This document shows, piece after piece, positions 61,764 to 64,000 of a stretch of DNA of 64,000 nt. The number at the start of each line of letters is the position of its first letter. The first letter of the stretch is position 1. The notes beneath the pieces are model-generated. The model saw nothing but the letters and a program-made list of their open reading frames with translations, had not been told where the DNA came from and made no database searches. The DNA is taken from positions 1-64,000 of the forward strand of contig JABFGG010000011.1 of the NCBI GenBank assembly GCA_013112575.1, read 5' to 3'. A program made the position numbers and the translations under genes. Source of the stretch: Chloroflexota bacterium. GTDB taxonomy: Bacteria; Chloroflexota; Anaerolineae; Anaerolineales; UBA11579.

Positions 61764-62381
61764 TTACTCCTGTGAAGTGTCCACGTTGCGCGCCAGGCCG
61801 GCCCTCAAAAAGTCAACCAGGCGATCCAGGTTCTCCTGGGCATTGTCCTCCGAGGAGAGGTCGGTGAAGTCGGCGGCGTGGGAAAACATGTAGGTTATGG
61901 TGCGTTGCACGAAGTCTAGCGGCAGGTCTTGTTTGAACTCACCGCGCTGGTGAGCCTGGGTGATGAGATCACCGAGAGGAGCGTTGTTATTAAAGTTGAA
62001 ACGCTCCATAGTGGCCTCATAGATAGTGTTGCCTTTTTCGCGCAGGAAGCTATCGGAGAAGGCATTGACCTCAGGATGTGCGTGGGCAAAAGCCAGGCCA
62101 TGCTGGATCTGGGTGCGGAGGATGGTGAAGATGTCCTGCTCAAAATCGGCAGGCTGCATGACACCCGAGAGGAATTCCTGCTTGCGAGAGATGAGCACTT
62201 CGATGAGCGCAAAATAGAGGCCCTGCTTGTTCTCGAAGTGGTAATAGAACTGGCCTTTGCTCATGCCCGCCCTGGTGAGGATGGTATTGATGGAAGCCTG
62301 CTCGTAGCCCGCCGCCGAAAATTCCTCGATGGCGGCCTGGAAGAGGGCTTCACTATGGTCGAATGCTTTATCGAAATTCAT
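61764..62381 (-). CDS. TetR/AcrR family repressor
   Basis: 205 residues from the ATG at 62381. HTH: AGYEQASINTILTRAGMSKGQFYYHFENKQGLYFALI. The C-terminal domain is typical in length but unrecognised. The ATG lies six bases after TATAAT. A TTGACA box is 18 bases further up, and the palindrome TAGACC-AGTA-GGTCTA overlaps the -10, so autoregulation is likely. It controls the hydrolase gene downstream. Confidence 0.88.
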   Translation of the reverse strand: MNFDKAFDHSEALFQAAIEEFSAAGYEQASINTILTRAGMSKGQFYYHFENKQGLYFALIEVLISRKQEFLSGVMQPADFEQDIFTILRTQIQHGLAFAHAHPEVNAFSDSFLREKGNTIYEATMERFNFNNNAPLGDLITQAHQRGEFKQDLPLDFVQRTITYMFSHAADFTDLSSEDNAQENLDRLVDFLRAGLARNVDTSQE

Positions 62382-62387
62382 AAGCGA

Positions 62388-62417
62388 ATTATAGACCAGT
62401 AGGTCTAACCCTGTCAA
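62388..62417 (-). promoter_or_regulatory. consensus promoter with operator for the tetR-hydrolase operon
   Basis: TTGACA (62412-62417), 18-base spacer, TATAAT (62388-62393) on the minus strand; TAGACC-AGTA-GGTCTA at 62392-62407. The start codon is six bases after the -10. Confidence 0.8.
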
Positions 62418-62467
62418 TTGCTAAGGGGCTTTTCCCCTTAGCTTAAGAGTTCACTGCGTGAACTCTT
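62413..62467. repeat. twin hairpin
   Basis: GCTAAGGGG/CCCCTTAGC around five bases, then AAGAGTTCAC/GTGAACTCTT around TGC. Same architecture as 4111-4162. Confidence 0.5.
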
Positions 62468-62599
62468 CGCGGATGTTCAAACAGTCAAATCAGTACTTTG
62501 GGGCCAATTGCAATCAATCCTGATAACTTTTATCCCCTGCCCTCGTTGGAAAAGCGTGATCGACAATAAAGATAAACCAGCACGTGGAGGAGGTTCAGG

Positions 62600-63874
62600 A
62601 TGAGAATAACTTTGCGATTGATGGTGATAGCTCTGGCAGCTTTCGTGTTGCCCCAACTAGTTCTGGCGGCCCCCACCGAACAGCGTTGCGAACCTTCGGC
62701 TGCGGTGATCTCAGGTGCAGATGCTGTTTATGAAAGTGCTCCGGGTGAGGTCGTGCGGCACACCTGGAAATTGGAAAACGACGGCAGATGCGATTGGCCA
62801 CGCGGTACGCAACTGGTGTTTGCGGGTGGGGAACGCTTCAGTGGACCCCAAAGCTACGAGCTGGACAGCCTCGCTCCCGGACAGACCACTAACGTAGTGG
62901 TCGACCTGCAGACACCCACCAGCGCAGGAGAATATAGCGGTGTGTGGCAGGTACGCAGTGGGGACGCGGCCATTAGTGGAAGGCTGGTTGTCGGTTTCAT
63001 CGTGGCACCGCCCGTTATCGCAGAGCCCAACAACCCAACGCGTGATGACAGCGGACAGGACGACCTCCCCTTCGGGATAGACAGCCCCCAAACCCATGGC
63101 GGTTTACCAACTCCCTTCATTGATCTACAAGCCTCAGACAATGTGCAGGTGCCTGCCGGAGGGATAGGCAACGTCACGATAGCCTGTGAAGAGGGTGTTG
63201 TGGTGGGCGGAGGCTGGTACATTTATGAAGATTTTGAGGGATCGCATAACTATAACAACTCCGCGACAGTCTACGAATCTCGCCAAGTGGGCAATGGCTG
63301 GCGCCTGAGTTTCAGAAACCCAAGCGACACAGACATACTTGCCTATGGGGCAGCCTACTGCCTGCACAACGTAGGGGGTACGACCTTTGACATTATCTAC
63401 CCTGTTCCTCTGAACCCACTTAGCAGCAACGAGGGTCTTGCCCATTGCCCGGAAGGCAGCCTGATGGTCGGTGGCGGCTTCAATGTGTTTCCATATGATG
63501 AGCTCGAACTGCGCAGAAACGACTCCAGCCCAGATACGAACTCATGGAAAATCAAAGTATTCAACCGGAGCGCATTCAGCACATCTGCAACTGTGTCGGC
63601 CACCTGTTATATCGGCGGAACGGCCAGCATCAGCCGGGTAGCCTCAGGCTGGAACAGTATTGACCCTCAGGAAGGGGACTGGGAATACGTGTTCTGCCCG
63701 GAAGACAGTCTGATGACAAATGGTGGTTTTGGCCAGACCGGGTTCCTGTACCAGCAGTCCTTGAACTTTGATGAGGTTGCGAGCGCACCGGATTACTGGC
63801 AAGTGGCCGCATATAATCCATTTGGGAGCACACACAGTTTGTATGCCTCGGCGGTGTGTGTCAGTTTCCCCTAG
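62600..63874 (+). CDS. secreted protein with NBR1-Ig-like domain
   Basis: 424 residues. Signal peptide cleaved near LVLA-APTEQ (about residue 23). NBR1-Ig-like domain about 35-140 (VRHTWKLENDGRCDWPRGTQLVFAGG...SAGEYSGVWQVRSGD), a fold seen in many Chloroflexi exported proteins. After a disordered Pro/Asp linker come three similar modules, each beginning GGG[WF] near Cys: CEEGVVVGGGWYIYED, HCPEGSLMVGGGFNVFPYDE, FCPEDSLMTNGGFGQTG. Each module has a C-[EP]-E-[DG] start and ends with A-x-C or similar. Function unknown; likely carbohydrate or protein binding outside. Start has GGAGGAGG. Confidence 0.75.
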   Translation: MRITLRLMVIALAAFVLPQLVLAAPTEQRCEPSAAVISGADAVYESAPGEVVRHTWKLENDGRCDWPRGTQLVFAGGERFSGPQSYELDSLAPGQTTNVVVDLQTPTSAGEYSGVWQVRSGDAAISGRLVVGFIVAPPVIAEPNNPTRDDSGQDDLPFGIDSPQTHGGLPTPFIDLQASDNVQVPAGGIGNVTIACEEGVVVGGGWYIYEDFEGSHNYNNSATVYESRQVGNGWRLSFRNPSDTDILAYGAAYCLHNVGGTTFDIIYPVPLNPLSSNEGLAHCPEGSLMVGGGFNVFPYDELELRRNDSSPDTNSWKIKVFNRSAFSTSATVSATCYIGGTASISRVASGWNSIDPQEGDWEYVFCPEDSLMTNGGFGQTGFLYQQSLNFDEVASAPDYWQVAAYNPFGSTHSLYASAVCVSFP

Positions 63875-63884
63875 GTAAATTGCG

Positions 63885-63914
63885 AAAGGGCGGCCCTTGT
63901 GGCCGCCCTTTTTT
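63885..63914 (+). terminator. rho-independent terminator
   Basis: AAAGGGCGGCC pairs with GGCCGCCCTTT around CTTGT, followed by T. Confidence 0.92.
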
Positions 63915-63919
63915 GACAG

Positions 63920-64000
63920 CTAGTTTTCTTCCGCGAACAGGTCACGTTTATTAAAAGGGGCCATCAGGAAACGCCAGAAAGCTTTGGGGCGCGTCAGCCA
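63920..64000 (-). CDS. C-terminus of an unidentified protein (partial)
   Basis: 26 codons of open frame end at TAG (63920-63922). The peptide WLTRPKAFWRFLMAPFNKRD, followed by LFAEEN, looks like a genuine C-terminus. The rest lies beyond the window. Confidence 0.5.
   Translation of the reverse strand, partial: WLTRPKAFWRFLMAPFNKRDLFAEEN

Overview
The window looks like chromosomal DNA of a Chloroflexota bacterium, most likely Anaerolineae. The reasons are the many secreted lipoproteins with Thr/Pro (TPTPTP-type) linkers after the lipobox, a membrane H+-pyrophosphatase, an F420/deazaflavin-type oxidoreductase, choice-of-anchor/beta-helix and WD40 lipoproteins, and short GTAGGGGCGA...TCGCCCCTAC REP palindromes. 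This taxonomic call is an inference from gene style, not a marker gene. No rRNA, tRNA or CRISPR array was seen.

Layout. 0-2 kb: the end of a RepA/RecA-like AAA ATPase and an AT-rich PIN-domain nuclease gene, probably remnants of accessory DNA. 2-16 kb: mostly small membrane proteins and lipoproteins, with a PAS-GGDEF cyclase, a cold-shock protein, a VanZ protein with a truncated copy of its own start upstream, and a TfoX-like protein. 16-24 kb: a Cys-pair repeat lipoprotein, a WD40 lipoprotein, two small paralogous helical proteins, a small gene behind a promoter with a LexA-like box, and a GAF/HD-GYP phosphodiesterase. 24-33 kb: TetR-DsrE pair, H+-PPase, response regulator, PLP decarboxylase and FAD oxidoreductase. 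33-38.4 kb: a 1359-residue TPR/acidic-repeat protein, ndk and rsfS. 38.4-49 kb: a molybdenum hydroxylase locus on the minus strand (XdhC, a fused FAD/2Fe-2S subunit, a membrane protein, a 574-residue unknown, the molybdopterin subunit, a hydrolase, YqeB and a YqeC-MocA fusion). YqeB and YqeC point to the selenium-dependent branch of this family. 49-54 kb: a CBS-type family II pyrophosphatase coupled to a phospholipase D-like lipoprotein, a glycosidase-like lipoprotein and an AT-rich nuclease-like gene.

The most striking region is 54.5-60.6 kb. A 5.55-kb element carries a G2P/X-type replication protein, a serine recombinase, a DUF2971 gene and unknown genes. It sits inside a REP-associated tyrosine transposase (RAYT) gene. 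The N-terminal RAYT half (54536-54834) ends at CATGC, and the C-terminal half (from 60379) resumes at CATGC in the same reading frame, so the serine recombinase is now fused in frame to the RAYT C-terminus. The rebuilt target is the REP palindrome inside the RAYT gene. The element therefore appears to use a REP as its attachment site, with its own attP inside the 3' end of its recombinase gene.

After the element come an alpha/beta hydrolase with its TetR regulator (consensus promoter, operator in the spacer, leaderless start), a secreted NBR1-Ig-like protein and the end of an unidentified gene. A recurrent feature of the window is a TATAAT-like -10 box 6-7 nt before the start codon with no ribosome binding site, seen before at least eight start codons on both strands. 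This suggests that leaderless mRNAs are common in this organism.
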